From Oleispira sp963933055 (GTDB lineage: Bacteria; Pseudomonadota; Gammaproteobacteria; Pseudomonadales; Oceanobacteraceae): 47,077 nt of DNA. Positions 8,284 through 17,023 of this stretch are shown in pieces (position 1 is the stretch's first letter; every line of letters starts with the position of its first letter). The position numbers and the translations under genes were made by a program. The stretch is from contig CAWVSY010000027.1 in assembly GCA_963933055.1 (NCBI GenBank), forward strand, positions 1 to 47,077. Reading direction: 5' to 3'. The notes under the pieces were generated by a model that was not told the origin of the DNA, searched no databases, and saw only the letters and a program-made list of their open reading frames with translations.

Positions 8284-9852
8284 ATGGATTTCCTCTGGAT
8301 TCTAATTGCCTTTATTTGTGGCTTTGCAGCTAAGCAAATTAATCTTCCCCCTTTAATTGGCTATTTAGCGGCGGGTTTTGGCTTACACGCTTATGGTGTA
8401 GAGCCCCACGAAAACTTAGAAACTCTTGCCAATATTGGCATCACCTTGATGCTATTCACCATTGGTTTAAAGATAAACTTTCATACCCTGTTAAAAACAT
8501 CCGTCTGGGCAAGTACCAGTTTACATATGGTTAGCTGGGTCATTGTCGCTACCCTGATATTAAAAGGGATCGCAGTATTAGGTATTAACTATTTTGTAGA
8601 TCTTGACTGGACGGCTTTGGCTTTAATTAGTTTTGCCCTCAGTTTCAGTAGTACCGTCTGTATTGTTAAGTTATTAGAAGAAAAAAATGAAATGAGAGCC
8701 CGCCATGGCAAGCTCGCGGTGGGCATTCTGGTGATGCAAGATATCGTAGCCGTGGCTTTTTTAGTCATCGCAACGGGTAAAATTCCTTCTATATATGCGT
8801 TTGCACTGCTGCTACTTTGGCCAGCCCGCCCATTGATAGGGCGAATTCTGAATCAAGCAGGCCACGGTGAACTACTGCCTTTAATCGGCATTTTCTTCGC
8901 CATGGGCGGCTATGAATTATTCCAATTGGTCAATATGAAAGGTGATCTCGGCGCTCTGGTCATGGGATTGTTATTGAGCCCTCATATCAAGTCTTCTGAG
9001 CTCGCAAAGTCACTATTAAGCTTTAAAGACATATTCCTCATTGGCTTTTTCTTGTCGATTGGTTTTACCGCCTTACCGACGATTGAAATGATTCCCGCCT
9101 TAGCCGTGGTCAGCTTTATTCTCATTATTAAAGGCGTCTTACTATTCCACATACTCGCCGCCATTGGTGTAGCTGGTCGTAATATGTTTTTAGGCAGCAT
9201 GGTATTAACCAACTACAGTGAATTTGGATTAATCGTCGCAGCACTGTGTGTGAAGAATGGCTGGCTTAACCAAGACTGGTTGGTCATCATTGCTTTAGCG
9301 GTCAGTATTTCCTTCGTATTCACCAGTATCTTCTACGACTACGCACACACAGTTTACGCTTATGCTAGAAACTGGGTTAAGCATTTTGAACGCACTCAGC
9401 CTATACCTGAATATCAAGAACAGCTCAAAAGCGCCGAAATTTTAATCATTGGTATGGGCCGTGTTGGTTGCAGTTCTTATGACGTATTGCATGCACAGCT
9501 GGATGACAAAGTATGGGGGGTTGAATCAGACATTGATAAAGTACGCCGCCATCGTGAAATAGGAAGACACGTTATTCTTGGGGATGCTGAAGATGCTGAT
9601 TTTTGGGAAACCCGTGAACTGTGGCACATTAAGCTGATCATGCTGGCCATGCCGGCGGTAAACGATATTATCGACATCACAACACAGCTAAAAATGCGCG
9701 GCTACAAAGGCCACATTGCTGCCATTGCCCGTTACGAAGACGAGCGCAAAAAGTTAATGGCGATGGGCATTGATAACGTATTTAACTACTACGTCGAAGC
9801 AGGTACCGGCTTCGCTGAAGAAAGCCTACAGTTGTTAGAGCAAACATCATGA
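8284..9852 (+). CDS. Kef/CPA2-type cation:proton antiporter with RCK (TrkA-N) domain
   Basis: A 522-residue inner-membrane protein. ATG at 8284 (GAG 10 bases before it) is preferred over TTG at 8269. About 12 membrane segments cover residues 1-360, including GYLAAGFGLHAYGVEP, LMLFTIGLKINF and ALSFSSTVCIVKLLEE, all typical of the CPA2 family. A cytoplasmic NAD-binding RCK domain starts near residue 384 with ILIIGMGRVG and has the acidic VESDIDKVRR strand end. Such proteins exchange K+ or Na+ for protons, with gating by nucleotides. It most resembles the KefB/YbaL branch. Its stop overlaps the start of the next gene by four bases, so the two are translationally coupled. Confidence 0.9.
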   Translation: MDFLWILIAFICGFAAKQINLPPLIGYLAAGFGLHAYGVEPHENLETLANIGITLMLFTIGLKINFHTLLKTSVWASTSLHMVSWVIVATLILKGIAVLGINYFVDLDWTALALISFALSFSSTVCIVKLLEEKNEMRARHGKLAVGILVMQDIVAVAFLVIATGKIPSIYAFALLLLWPARPLIGRILNQAGHGELLPLIGIFFAMGGYELFQLVNMKGDLGALVMGLLLSPHIKSSELAKSLLSFKDIFLIGFFLSIGFTALPTIEMIPALAVVSFILIIKGVLLFHILAAIGVAGRNMFLGSMVLTNYSEFGLIVAALCVKNGWLNQDWLVIIALAVSISFVFTSIFYDYAHTVYAYARNWVKHFERTQPIPEYQEQLKSAEILIIGMGRVGCSSYDVLHAQLDDKVWGVESDIDKVRRHREIGRHVILGDAEDADFWETRELWHIKLIMLAMPAVNDIIDITTQLKMRGYKGHIAAIARYEDERKKLMAMGIDNVFNYYVEAGTGFAEESLQLLEQTS

Positions 9853-10304
9853 ATAAAAATACTATCTGGGTCGACGCAGATGCCTGCCCAAACGCGATAA
9901 AAGAAACGTTATTTAAAGCGGCTAATCGCAAAGAACTGCCTCTTATTTTAGTTGCCAATCACTACATCAAAGTGCCTCCTTCAAAGTGGATCAGCAGTAT
10001 TCAAGTAGCCTCAGGATTCGATGTGGCTGATGATTATATTGTTGAGCAGGTAAATAAAGGCGATCTGGTCATTACTTCGGATATTCCTTTAGCCGCCGAG
10101 TTAATCGAAAAAGAAGCGCAGGTCATTACCGCTCGTGGCGACATCTTTGATAAAACCAATATCAAACAAAAGCTCAACATGCGCGATTTCATGGACACCA
10201 TGCGCAGCTCCGGAGAGCATAGCAGTGGTCAAGCCGCCATGAGTGCGAAAGATAAGCAGACGTTTGCGAATGCTCTCGATCGATATCTAGCAAAGCAAGC
10301 ATAA
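9849..10304 (+). CDS. YaiI/YqxD family protein (UPF0178)
   Basis: A 151-residue soluble protein of the UPF0178 family. It opens with IWVDADACPNAIK and continues with the NYN/PIN-like pattern GDLVITSDIPLAAELIEK, followed by ARGDIFDKTNI and the conserved MRDFMDTMRSSG. The conserved aspartates suggest a metal-dependent nuclease-like fold, but no activity is established. The ATGA overlap with the antiporter gene indicates co-translation; a functional link to ion transport is not obvious. Confidence 0.92.
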   Translation: MNKNTIWVDADACPNAIKETLFKAANRKELPLILVANHYIKVPPSKWISSIQVASGFDVADDYIVEQVNKGDLVITSDIPLAAELIEKEAQVITARGDIFDKTNIKQKLNMRDFMDTMRSSGEHSSGQAAMSAKDKQTFANALDRYLAKQA

Positions 10305-10353
10305 TAAGAATTCATTTTATTAGCTTGCTCTGCTGCTGGTTTATCGACAATGA

Positions 10354-12060
10354 TTATAGCAATTTTTCATTGGCAGCTTCGCCATCGTAGTCTTCTGGGA
10401 ATACCGTTTGGAATCCTTGCTTATCTCTTTCTAGATCGCTATAAATCGCAATTATCAAAGAAATTCCCATTAAGACCATCACCAAACTAAACGGCAAAGC
10501 CCCAATAATCATCGCTGTTTGAATCGCACTTAAGCCACCCGCAATAATTAATCCACCAACAACCAATGCTAATGCAGCTCCCCAAAATAATATATGAGGG
10601 CGAGCTTTCGGTCCTTCATCACCACCTGCATTGATTGTATTAATGATTAATACCGCACTGTCTGCCGATGTAATTAAGTAAGTTAAGAGCAAAATAACAA
10701 CGATGAACGACATGATATAAGCCAAGTTCTCACTCAACATCACCCCCAACATAACGAACAATTTATCTGACAAGGGGGCATTAGTAATAATGCCGTTTGC
10801 GATGCCAGAGACTTCTAAATCAATCGCCGTTCCTCCTACTAATGAAAACCAGATGAAACACATTAACGAAGGCGCAATCATGCCACCAAGAACAAATTCA
10901 CGAATGGTTCGACCTTTTGAAATACGCGCTAAAAATAGCCCGACAAAAGGAGCGAAGGCAATCCACCAAGCCCAATAAAAGATAGTCCAAGCTCCCTGCC
11001 AACTGGCCAGTGCATCCCCCGTCGCGGTGCCATCCGCGGTCCAAACCGTCACCATACTTTTAGGGACGGTAAGGAGATAATCCCAAATGCCCACAAAAAA
11101 GTTACTAAGACCAAAAAAGGTTGAGCCAAATACTAAGAAGAAAAATAGAATGAAAAAGGTCAGCGCCATATTAAAGTTAGATAACCACTTAATGCCTTTA
11201 CCAACCCCTGATAAAGCCGAGAGTGTTGAGCCCCCCATAATCACTAACAAGGCGGTAAGAACACCTGCTGTCGACGTTGATCTATTACCATCAGCATCTA
11301 TTGTGAATAACCAGTCACCAATACCAAGTTTGGATAAACCAGAAATGAACTGTTCAACACCATAACCTAATGTTTGCGCAACCCCTAGCACCGTCGCCAC
11401 GACTGCAATAACATCAATTGAATGTCCAATTTTTCCTGAAAGCTTTTCGCCAAACAAAGGGGCTAACGAAGAACGAATGGTTAGTGGTAAGCCTCGACGA
11501 TAAGCATAAAATCCTAATGACAAGCCAACCACAGAATAACAGCCCCAAGCAGCAAAGCCCCAATGGGTAAACGACCAGATATAGGCGTCACGAACATTAC
11601 CAACCGTGCCAGCTTCTGTTATGCCGAGAATAGAGCCAGGGCTCTTAGCAAAATGATACATAGGTTCTGCGGCGGCAAAAGTCAGCATACCGATACCAAT
11701 ACCCGCACCAAACATCATCGAAAACCATGAAAACCTTGAGAATTCTGGCACGTCGTCATCGGTACCCAAACGCAGCTTGCCTACATTGGGCCAAAGCGCT
11801 AGCGCAAAACAAAGAATGACAAAGAAGGCCATGGCATAAATATACCAATAGTTAAAAACTTCTAAGATAAAACTATTCAGCTGCCCTAGAACAGAAGCAG
11901 CATTGTCGGGAAAGGCGATTGCCCAGAGAATTAAAGCGCCGACTAATAATTTAGCCGTAATGGTCACATTTGTACTGAAGCCTTGGTAAAAACCTGACTT
12001 AGAGACTCGAATGAACAGGTTAGTAATTGGAGGTTTCGTAAACATCTTTTTTATCGACAT
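10354..12060 (-). CDS. BCCT family transporter (betaine/carnitine/choline type)
   Basis: A 568-residue membrane carrier with about 12 transmembrane helices. ATG at 12060 is used; TTG at 12063 is just upstream. Family hallmarks are MFGAGIGIGMLTFAAAEPM (the glycine-rich stretch of TM3) and the TM8 segment WAWWIAFAPFVGLFLARISK, whose tryptophans form the aromatic substrate cage for quaternary ammonium groups. The short C-terminal tail after TM12 is unlike the long regulatory tail of BetT. It probably imports betaine, choline or a related osmolyte with Na+ or H+. No betaine-synthesis gene is nearby. Confidence 0.93.
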   Translation of the reverse strand: MSIKKMFTKPPITNLFIRVSKSGFYQGFSTNVTITAKLLVGALILWAIAFPDNAASVLGQLNSFILEVFNYWYIYAMAFFVILCFALALWPNVGKLRLGTDDDVPEFSRFSWFSMMFGAGIGIGMLTFAAAEPMYHFAKSPGSILGITEAGTVGNVRDAYIWSFTHWGFAAWGCYSVVGLSLGFYAYRRGLPLTIRSSLAPLFGEKLSGKIGHSIDVIAVVATVLGVAQTLGYGVEQFISGLSKLGIGDWLFTIDADGNRSTSTAGVLTALLVIMGGSTLSALSGVGKGIKWLSNFNMALTFFILFFFLVFGSTFFGLSNFFVGIWDYLLTVPKSMVTVWTADGTATGDALASWQGAWTIFYWAWWIAFAPFVGLFLARISKGRTIREFVLGGMIAPSLMCFIWFSLVGGTAIDLEVSGIANGIITNAPLSDKLFVMLGVMLSENLAYIMSFIVVILLLTYLITSADSAVLIINTINAGGDEGPKARPHILFWGAALALVVGGLIIAGGLSAIQTAMIIGALPFSLVMVLMGISLIIAIYSDLERDKQGFQTVFPEDYDGEAANEKLL

Positions 12061-12212
12061 CAATCTTCACTGTGCTATGAGTAAGCGACCTATTATACAC
12101 AAATCGCTATAAATCTTGGCATGAGTGCTTTTAGTCACAAAAACCATAGCGTATTCAAATATAAATAAGGGTACGATGCTCTTCTCTCATAAAACATTAG
12201 GAAATGTTTGTA

Positions 12213-13253
12213 ATGGATTTTTTCACCGTTGATACACTGCTGTGGATAGGCATTATTTTTTGCATATCACAGTCCGCGATGTTCTCTGGATTAAACCTCG
12301 CTTTTTTCTCGCTGAGCCGATTGCAGCTTGAAGTAGAGATGAAGCAAGGTAATGTTGCCGCAGGAAAAGTACTCGAAGCTCGAAAAGATTCGAACTACTT
12401 ATTAACAACCATCCTATGGGGCAATGTGAGCATCAATGTATTACTCACTTTGTTATCAGATTCAGCATTAGCCGGTATTGCCGCCTTTGCTTTCTCAACA
12501 ATTTTTATTACGATTTTTGGTGAAATTCTGCCTCAAGCCTATTTTTCACGTAATGCGTTACGTATGGCTTCGCTATTAACCCCCGTGCTTAAATTCTATC
12601 AATTTGTGTTAGCACCCGTTGCCCGACCTTGCGCGATTGTTCTTGATAAATGGTTGGGTAAAGAAGGCATAGACTACCTTCGTGAACGCGAACTGGTTTC
12701 AATGATTCATGCCCATATGGATGCCGAAGAGTCTGAAATTGATGTCATTGAAGGCCGTGGTGCCCTTAACTTTTTAATGATTGATAAAATAAAAGTGACG
12801 GAAGAAGGTGAGCTTGTTGATGCTAATTCCATCATTCGCTTACCGACCAAGGTCGATTTACCATTAATTCCTGAAGTCACTCGCGATGTCGACGACCCCT
12901 TTTTACAGCAAGTAAATGCCAGTGGTCACCATTGGGTAGTATTGGCCGATGAAGAAGGCAACCCTCTTTTATTATTGGATGCGGATGCCGCATTACGTGC
13001 TGCCCTTCTCGACAAAAAGACGCCTTACGATATTTATCAGTTCTGTCGCAGACCATTAGTTATCCGCGATACCGATAAGACCATTGGCGAAGTGATTAAA
13101 CACTTAAAATCGTTACCAACATCTTCCAAAGAGGAAGATGCCGCAATCGATTATGACGCTGTATTAATTTGGGGCGATCAGCCACGCATTATTACGGGGG
13201 CTGATATTTTAGGTAAGCTACTGAAAGGCATTCAGGCAAGTGATTTAGAATAA
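12213..13253 (+). CDS. DUF21 (CNNM/CorC-like) membrane protein
   Basis: A 346-residue protein. ATG at 12213 is chosen because AGGAA lies 9 bases before it; the ATG at 12204 is too close to that site. Residues 1-140 form the DUF21 transmembrane domain, with the pattern CISQSAMFSGLNLAFFSLSR and later TIFGEILPQAYFSRNA. This domain is shared by CNNM-type Mg2+ transporters and HlyC/CorC proteins. The cytoplasmic part contains two poorly conserved CBS-like segments (VDLPLIPEVTRDVDD, then YDIYQFCRRPLVIRDTDKTIGEV). The transported ion is not known, with Mg2+ or Co2+ efflux possible. The gene ends one base before the stop codon of the convergent methyltransferase. Confidence 0.85.
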   Translation: MDFFTVDTLLWIGIIFCISQSAMFSGLNLAFFSLSRLQLEVEMKQGNVAAGKVLEARKDSNYLLTTILWGNVSINVLLTLLSDSALAGIAAFAFSTIFITIFGEILPQAYFSRNALRMASLLTPVLKFYQFVLAPVARPCAIVLDKWLGKEGIDYLRERELVSMIHAHMDAEESEIDVIEGRGALNFLMIDKIKVTEEGELVDANSIIRLPTKVDLPLIPEVTRDVDDPFLQQVNASGHHWVVLADEEGNPLLLLDADAALRAALLDKKTPYDIYQFCRRPLVIRDTDKTIGEVIKHLKSLPTSSKEEDAAIDYDAVLIWGDQPRIITGADILGKLLKGIQASDLE

Positions 13254-13254
13254 G

Positions 13255-13764
13255 CTAGCTTTTTACTTTTAAGCGATTATTGACATCGCGGCTTTCACGA
13301 ATCAACTCATTGCCTTCTTCGCATTGAGTTGATTTTGCTAAACGATCATACAAAACCACATTCACGGTCGCGGCAAGATTCAAACTGCCTTTTGTTGGAA
13401 TATACACAACACTGTCTGCTTGATTAAGTACCTTCTGTTTAACCGAACCATCTTCTGGCCCAAACACATAGAAAGCATTTTCGGGATGCTTAAAGTCCGC
13501 AAGCGATATCGCGTTTTCTGCGAGCTCAATCACCACAATTTTGGCATTCTCTGGCGCGCTCTCTAATAAACAGTCTACTCGTGTTAATGGAATACTTTTA
13601 CTGAGGTTCTGAGTATCTGTGCAGTAAGCAGCACCTCGATCGTAACGATCTCCTGTGTAAATAATGCTATCGGCTTGAAAACAGCCAGCGGCTCTGAAAA
13701 TAGCGCCGACATTGGTTGGGCTTTTAGGATTAGTAAGACCGATAGTAACGTTAGGGTCGCTCAT
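13255..13764 (-). CDS. SpoU/TrmH family RNA methyltransferase
   Basis: A 169-residue SPOUT methyltransferase. Motif 1 is PTNVGAIFRAAGCF; motif 2 is AFYVFGPEDGSV; motif 3 is VYIPTKGSLNLAATVNVVLYDR. The last two form the knot that binds S-adenosylmethionine, and motif 3 supplies the catalytic site. It probably 2'-O-methylates a tRNA or rRNA ribose. Length and motif spacing match the short forms without an N-terminal RNA-binding domain. It is the last gene of a possible operon with the patatin-like and monooxygenase genes (32 bases after the former). Confidence 0.9.
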   Translation of the reverse strand: MSDPNVTIGLTNPKSPTNVGAIFRAAGCFQADSIIYTGDRYDRGAAYCTDTQNLSKSIPLTRVDCLLESAPENAKIVVIELAENAISLADFKHPENAFYVFGPEDGSVKQKVLNQADSVVYIPTKGSLNLAATVNVVLYDRLAKSTQCEEGNELIRESRDVNNRLKVKS

Positions 13765-13796
13765 TGATGTGTTGTATCCGATATAAAAGAAGGTAT

Positions 13797-14774
13797 TTAA
13801 ACGTTGAGCCCTTTCAGTATGGCTTCTCTTACATTTTGAGAGCTTGTTTTTTGCGATCTTGCATAAACAAGTGCACGTCGTCTGGGGTCCATCATATTAT
13901 AACCAAAAGCGTCTAAGTCTTCAGCTGTTGGTTCAATGCGCACAACTTTTTTACCCGCCGCTTTAAGCAACGCGACTTCTTCATCAACAATCGAGGTCAT
14001 TATTCTTCGCACTTTTCGTTCTATTTTTTTCAGCAACGAACTAGGCGCATCAGGCATTGTTGATGCCATAGGCACTAACATTATAACTTCATCAACATCG
14101 GTATCGACTAATAAGTCGGCAGAACATGGCGATACAATGCCACCATCAATATACGTTCGCCCATTTATTTCTACAGGCGGACACCAGCCAGGTACGCCGT
14201 AAGACGCGCATACCGCTTGGCTTAAGTCGACTGTATTTAATTCGGTTGGTTCTCGGCCAAATGCTTTACGTACTCCGCTTTTATTATCAACCGCAATCAG
14301 CCAGCAGTTTCGATGATTAACCCAATTATGATGTTGACCTTCTTTGGCTTTTATACGATCAATAAGCTTAATAAACGCACTCATATCCAATCGACCTTGC
14401 GGTAACAAACCAACCCAACCCGTTAAAGAGTGTAATTCTCCTAAGCGCATTTTTGTATATAGATCTTTTGCCGTAAAATTAAAGCGCGGTAATGGCGGAT
14501 ACCAAGGACCTGAATCTTTATCATGATTCCAGATGTGCTGGTAATCGCCTTGCTGAGAAGCCATCAGCTGATCTAGGGTAACCCCTCCTGCAAGTAAACT
14601 AACAAGTACTGCACCAACCGATGTACCGACAAAGATATCGGCGTCTTCTGGCTGCCAGCTTAATTGCTCACGCACCTGTGCTAACGCAGGTATCATCCAA
14701 GCAGCACCTGCGACAGCACCACAGCCTAAAACTAAAGCGCGCTTTGGTTGAATTGATTTCATAAGATCGCTCAT
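13797..14774 (-). CDS. Patatin-like phospholipase/esterase
   Basis: A 325-residue serine hydrolase of the patatin family. The oxyanion loop is LVLGCGAVAGAAW, the nucleophile elbow GTSVG, and the catalytic aspartate is in YIDGGIVSP, giving the Ser-Asp dyad in the right order. The C-terminal part is basic and may contact membranes. No signal peptide, so it is probably cytoplasmic. The start lies 5 bases after the monooxygenase stop, implying a shared transcript; a second ATG at 14762 is possible. In this setting it could hydrolyse esters made by the neighbouring Baeyer-Villiger-type enzyme, which is inference. Confidence 0.88.
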   Translation of the reverse strand: MSDLMKSIQPKRALVLGCGAVAGAAWMIPALAQVREQLSWQPEDADIFVGTSVGAVLVSLLAGGVTLDQLMASQQGDYQHIWNHDKDSGPWYPPLPRFNFTAKDLYTKMRLGELHSLTGWVGLLPQGRLDMSAFIKLIDRIKAKEGQHHNWVNHRNCWLIAVDNKSGVRKAFGREPTELNTVDLSQAVCASYGVPGWCPPVEINGRTYIDGGIVSPCSADLLVDTDVDEVIMLVPMASTMPDAPSSLLKKIERKVRRIMTSIVDEEVALLKAAGKKVVRIEPTAEDLDAFGYNMMDPRRRALVYARSQKTSSQNVREAILKGLNV

Positions 14775-14779
14775 TTTTA

Positions 14780-16279
14780 TTATTTATTTTTATCAAGCGT
14801 ATACGCCTGCTCATCAAAGCGGGCTAACATTTTTCTTAAGCGGAGAGTGCTCCACGGAAAGCCGATACTATTTTTACCATTTTCATCAATGTAATAACTG
14901 GTACAGCCACCGGTATTCCACACCGTAGATTGTAAATCTTTTTGTACTTTTTCATTGTACGCTTGCTGAGCTTGGCTACTGACTTCTAAGCGTGAAATAT
15001 TGTTATTCCGCATTTCTGTTAATGCATCCATAACATAATTCAATTGAGCTTCAATAATGATAAACGCCGAGTTGTGACCAATGGCTAAATTTGGCCCTAG
15101 AATTAAAAAGAAATTCGGAAAATCCGTAATGGTGGTTCCGCGATAAGCTTCTGGACTGCCTTGCCATATTTCATCCATTGTTTTGCCACTATTGCCTTTT
15201 ACATGCTTAGCAATCGGCACGTCTGCAACATGAAAACCAGTACCTAAAATAATAACATCCGCTTCACAACGTTCACCATTACTCGCAATAATAGTATTAC
15301 CTTCTATTTTTTCTACACCGCTAGCAATGACTTCGACATTATCTTGGGCGAGTGCTTGATAATAATGATTGCTTAATAAAACACGCTTACAACCCATGGT
15401 GTAATCAGGGGTTATTTTTTTCTTTAACTTATCGTCTTTAATATTGCGATTGATGTGCCACTTAGCCAAGCCTTGCAAGCGCTTTAATAACCTAGGATGT
15501 CTAAAACCTAAGCCAAAGATTTCCATCGCTAAATACAACGACTTTCTAAAAACATTTAAAGTAAAAGGTAAATGAAATACACCCCGAAAAAATGTGTTAA
15601 TGCTAATATCGGGCTTAGGCAGTATCCATTGCGGCGTACGTTGAAAGGCGATCAGTTCTTTGGCTAAAGGCTGAATTTTAGGAATAAACTGTATCGCCGA
15701 AGCACCCGTACCAATCACGGCAATGCGTTTATCGGTTAAATCTACAGTATGATCCCAACGCGAAGAGTGAAAGACTTCTCCTTCAAAATGCGCTAACCCA
15801 GGAATTTTTGGCATGATAGGTTCATGCAAATAACCAACACACGAAATAACTTTATTCGCCTGATACCTTCCTTTATCGGTAAATACTAACCAGACTTGCT
15901 CCGCTTCTTGCCACTCAATATTTTGAACATTAATGCCAAAATTAACAAAAGGAAGAATGCCGAATTTTTGTGCCGAATTTTGGGTATAAGCCAAAATCTC
16001 TTCTTGGCCTGCAAAGATTTTGCTCCAGTCTTTATTTTGTGCAAAAGAATAAGAATACAACGCAGACGGGACGTCGCACTCGCAGCCAGGGTAAGTATTA
16101 TCTCGCCAAGTGCCACCTAAGTTTTCGTGCTTTTCAAGAATCAAAAAATCCTGAATACCCTCTTGAACTAATCGCATGCCAGCGCCAATGCCACTGAAGC
16201 CTGACCCTATAATAATGACATCGTGATGCGCTAGTAGGCGATCTTTATGTTGCTTTAAGGATATATCTGATTGATTCAT
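14780..16279 (-). CDS. Flavin-containing monooxygenase, type I Baeyer-Villiger-like
   Basis: A 499-residue FAD- and NADPH-dependent oxygenase. The FAD fingerprint is GSGFSGIGAG (G25-x-G-x-x-G30), followed by GGTWRDNTYPGCECDVPS. The fingerprint FEGEVFHSSRWD matches FxGxxxHxxxW(D/P), the type I Baeyer-Villiger signature, and a second Rossmann motif, VIGTGASAIQ, binds NADPH. It would insert oxygen next to a ketone to give an ester or lactone. The ATG at 16279 is chosen because AAGG precedes it and because a longer frame would run through the operators upstream. It lies in front of a patatin-like hydrolase and divergent from a TetR gene. Confidence 0.93.
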   Translation of the reverse strand: MNQSDISLKQHKDRLLAHHDVIIIGSGFSGIGAGMRLVQEGIQDFLILEKHENLGGTWRDNTYPGCECDVPSALYSYSFAQNKDWSKIFAGQEEILAYTQNSAQKFGILPFVNFGINVQNIEWQEAEQVWLVFTDKGRYQANKVISCVGYLHEPIMPKIPGLAHFEGEVFHSSRWDHTVDLTDKRIAVIGTGASAIQFIPKIQPLAKELIAFQRTPQWILPKPDISINTFFRGVFHLPFTLNVFRKSLYLAMEIFGLGFRHPRLLKRLQGLAKWHINRNIKDDKLKKKITPDYTMGCKRVLLSNHYYQALAQDNVEVIASGVEKIEGNTIIASNGERCEADVIILGTGFHVADVPIAKHVKGNSGKTMDEIWQGSPEAYRGTTITDFPNFFLILGPNLAIGHNSAFIIIEAQLNYVMDALTEMRNNNISRLEVSSQAQQAYNEKVQKDLQSTVWNTGGCTSYYIDENGKNSIGFPWSTLRLRKMLARFDEQAYTLDKNK

Positions 16280-16311
16280 TGATCGGCCTTTGTATTGATT
16301 ATTATTTTTGA

Positions 16312-16327
16312 CATACGACCTCGTATG
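16312..16327. promoter_or_regulatory. Operator 1 for the adjacent TetR-type regulator
   Basis: The perfect palindrome CATACGA-CC-TCGTATG lies between the divergent monooxygenase and tetR genes. It overlaps the -35-like TTGACA (16308-16313) of the tetR-side promoter. On the other side it falls just downstream of the monooxygenase -10, where transcription would start. Confidence 0.85.
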
Positions 16328-16333
16328 CAAAAC

Positions 16334-16362
16334 ATTAATCCACATACGAAATCGTATGTCAA
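16334..16362 (-). promoter_or_regulatory. Likely promoter of the monooxygenase gene
   Basis: On the minus strand a consensus -35 TTGACA (16357-16362) is followed, after 17 bases, by ATTAAT (16334-16339) as -10. Operator 2 fills most of the spacer, so bound repressor would exclude RNA polymerase. Confidence 0.65.
16342..16359. promoter_or_regulatory. Operator 2 for the adjacent TetR-type regulator
   Basis: The perfect palindrome ACATACGA-AA-TCGTATGT has the same half-site as operator 1. The centres of the two operators are 31 bases apart, about three helical turns, so two dimers would sit on the same DNA face. It overlaps the -35 of the monooxygenase promoter. Confidence 0.85.
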
Positions 16363-16415
16363 TAAGATAAGAACTCCTTTACAATGCTTACTCAAACAAT
16401 CTCAATAGCGATAAT

Positions 16416-17012
16416 ATGCCTAAAACTAGCCGCGCAGAAGCGAAGCAAGCAAGCCGTGAAGCCTTAATAAAATCAGCAATGGATCTGATGCCAAAGAAAG
16501 GCATTGATGTCAGCTTGGATGAATTATGTGCCCATGCAGGGTATACCCGAGGCGCCTTTTATGTGCATTTCAAAAACCGTGACGAACTGACCCTGGAAGT
16601 AATGACGGTTAACGGCGAGCTCTGGTTGAACTCTATTTTTCGCCCACAGGCCGATGGCAAAGCAGAAGATTTAATGACGATGGTGCAGCGTTTTTTAAGT
16701 GAAATGATGTCGGGCACTTATCCAATTTCTCAAGAAGCTGGCTTACGTCCTCATCAGTTATTAGCAGCTTGCGCTCGAAGCGACGCCATAAAAAAATGCT
16801 ACCTTGATCTGATCACTGATAGCATTCAGCGCTTAACCCAAAATGTAAAACAAAGCCAAGAGAAGCAGCAGCTTAATCAACAGGTTGATGCTCGGCAATT
16901 GGCATCAATACTCCTCAGTTTGGCCATTGGCGTTCATACGTTATACGATCTTGATTATCCGATTGATTTCGCAAAAGGTTCAATGACATTGCTGCAGCTA
17001 TTGGCTAAATAA
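16416..17012 (+). CDS. TetR family transcriptional regulator
   Basis: A 198-residue regulator. The N-terminal DNA-binding domain reads REALIKSAMDLMPKKGIDVSLDELCAHAGYTRGAFYVHFKNRDEL, given here as its two parts: the helix-turn-helix VSLDELCAHAGYTRGAFYVH and the preceding helix REALIKSAMDLM. The C-terminal part is helical and would bind a ligand. It is divergent from the monooxygenase gene across 136 bases holding two matching palindromes, so it very probably represses that gene and itself. The ligand could be the monooxygenase's substrate or product. It converges with the alpha/beta hydrolase gene, with 11 bases between the stops. Confidence 0.92.
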   Translation: MPKTSRAEAKQASREALIKSAMDLMPKKGIDVSLDELCAHAGYTRGAFYVHFKNRDELTLEVMTVNGELWLNSIFRPQADGKAEDLMTMVQRFLSEMMSGTYPISQEAGLRPHQLLAACARSDAIKKCYLDLITDSIQRLTQNVKQSQEKQQLNQQVDARQLASILLSLAIGVHTLYDLDYPIDFAKGSMTLLQLLAK

Positions 17013-17023
17013 CGTTTTTATAA

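Noticed and set aside
16280..16345. Longer N-terminus of the monooxygenase
   Set aside because: The extension would be coded by operator and promoter sequence; the ATG at 16279 has a good ribosome site and sits just before the FAD motif.
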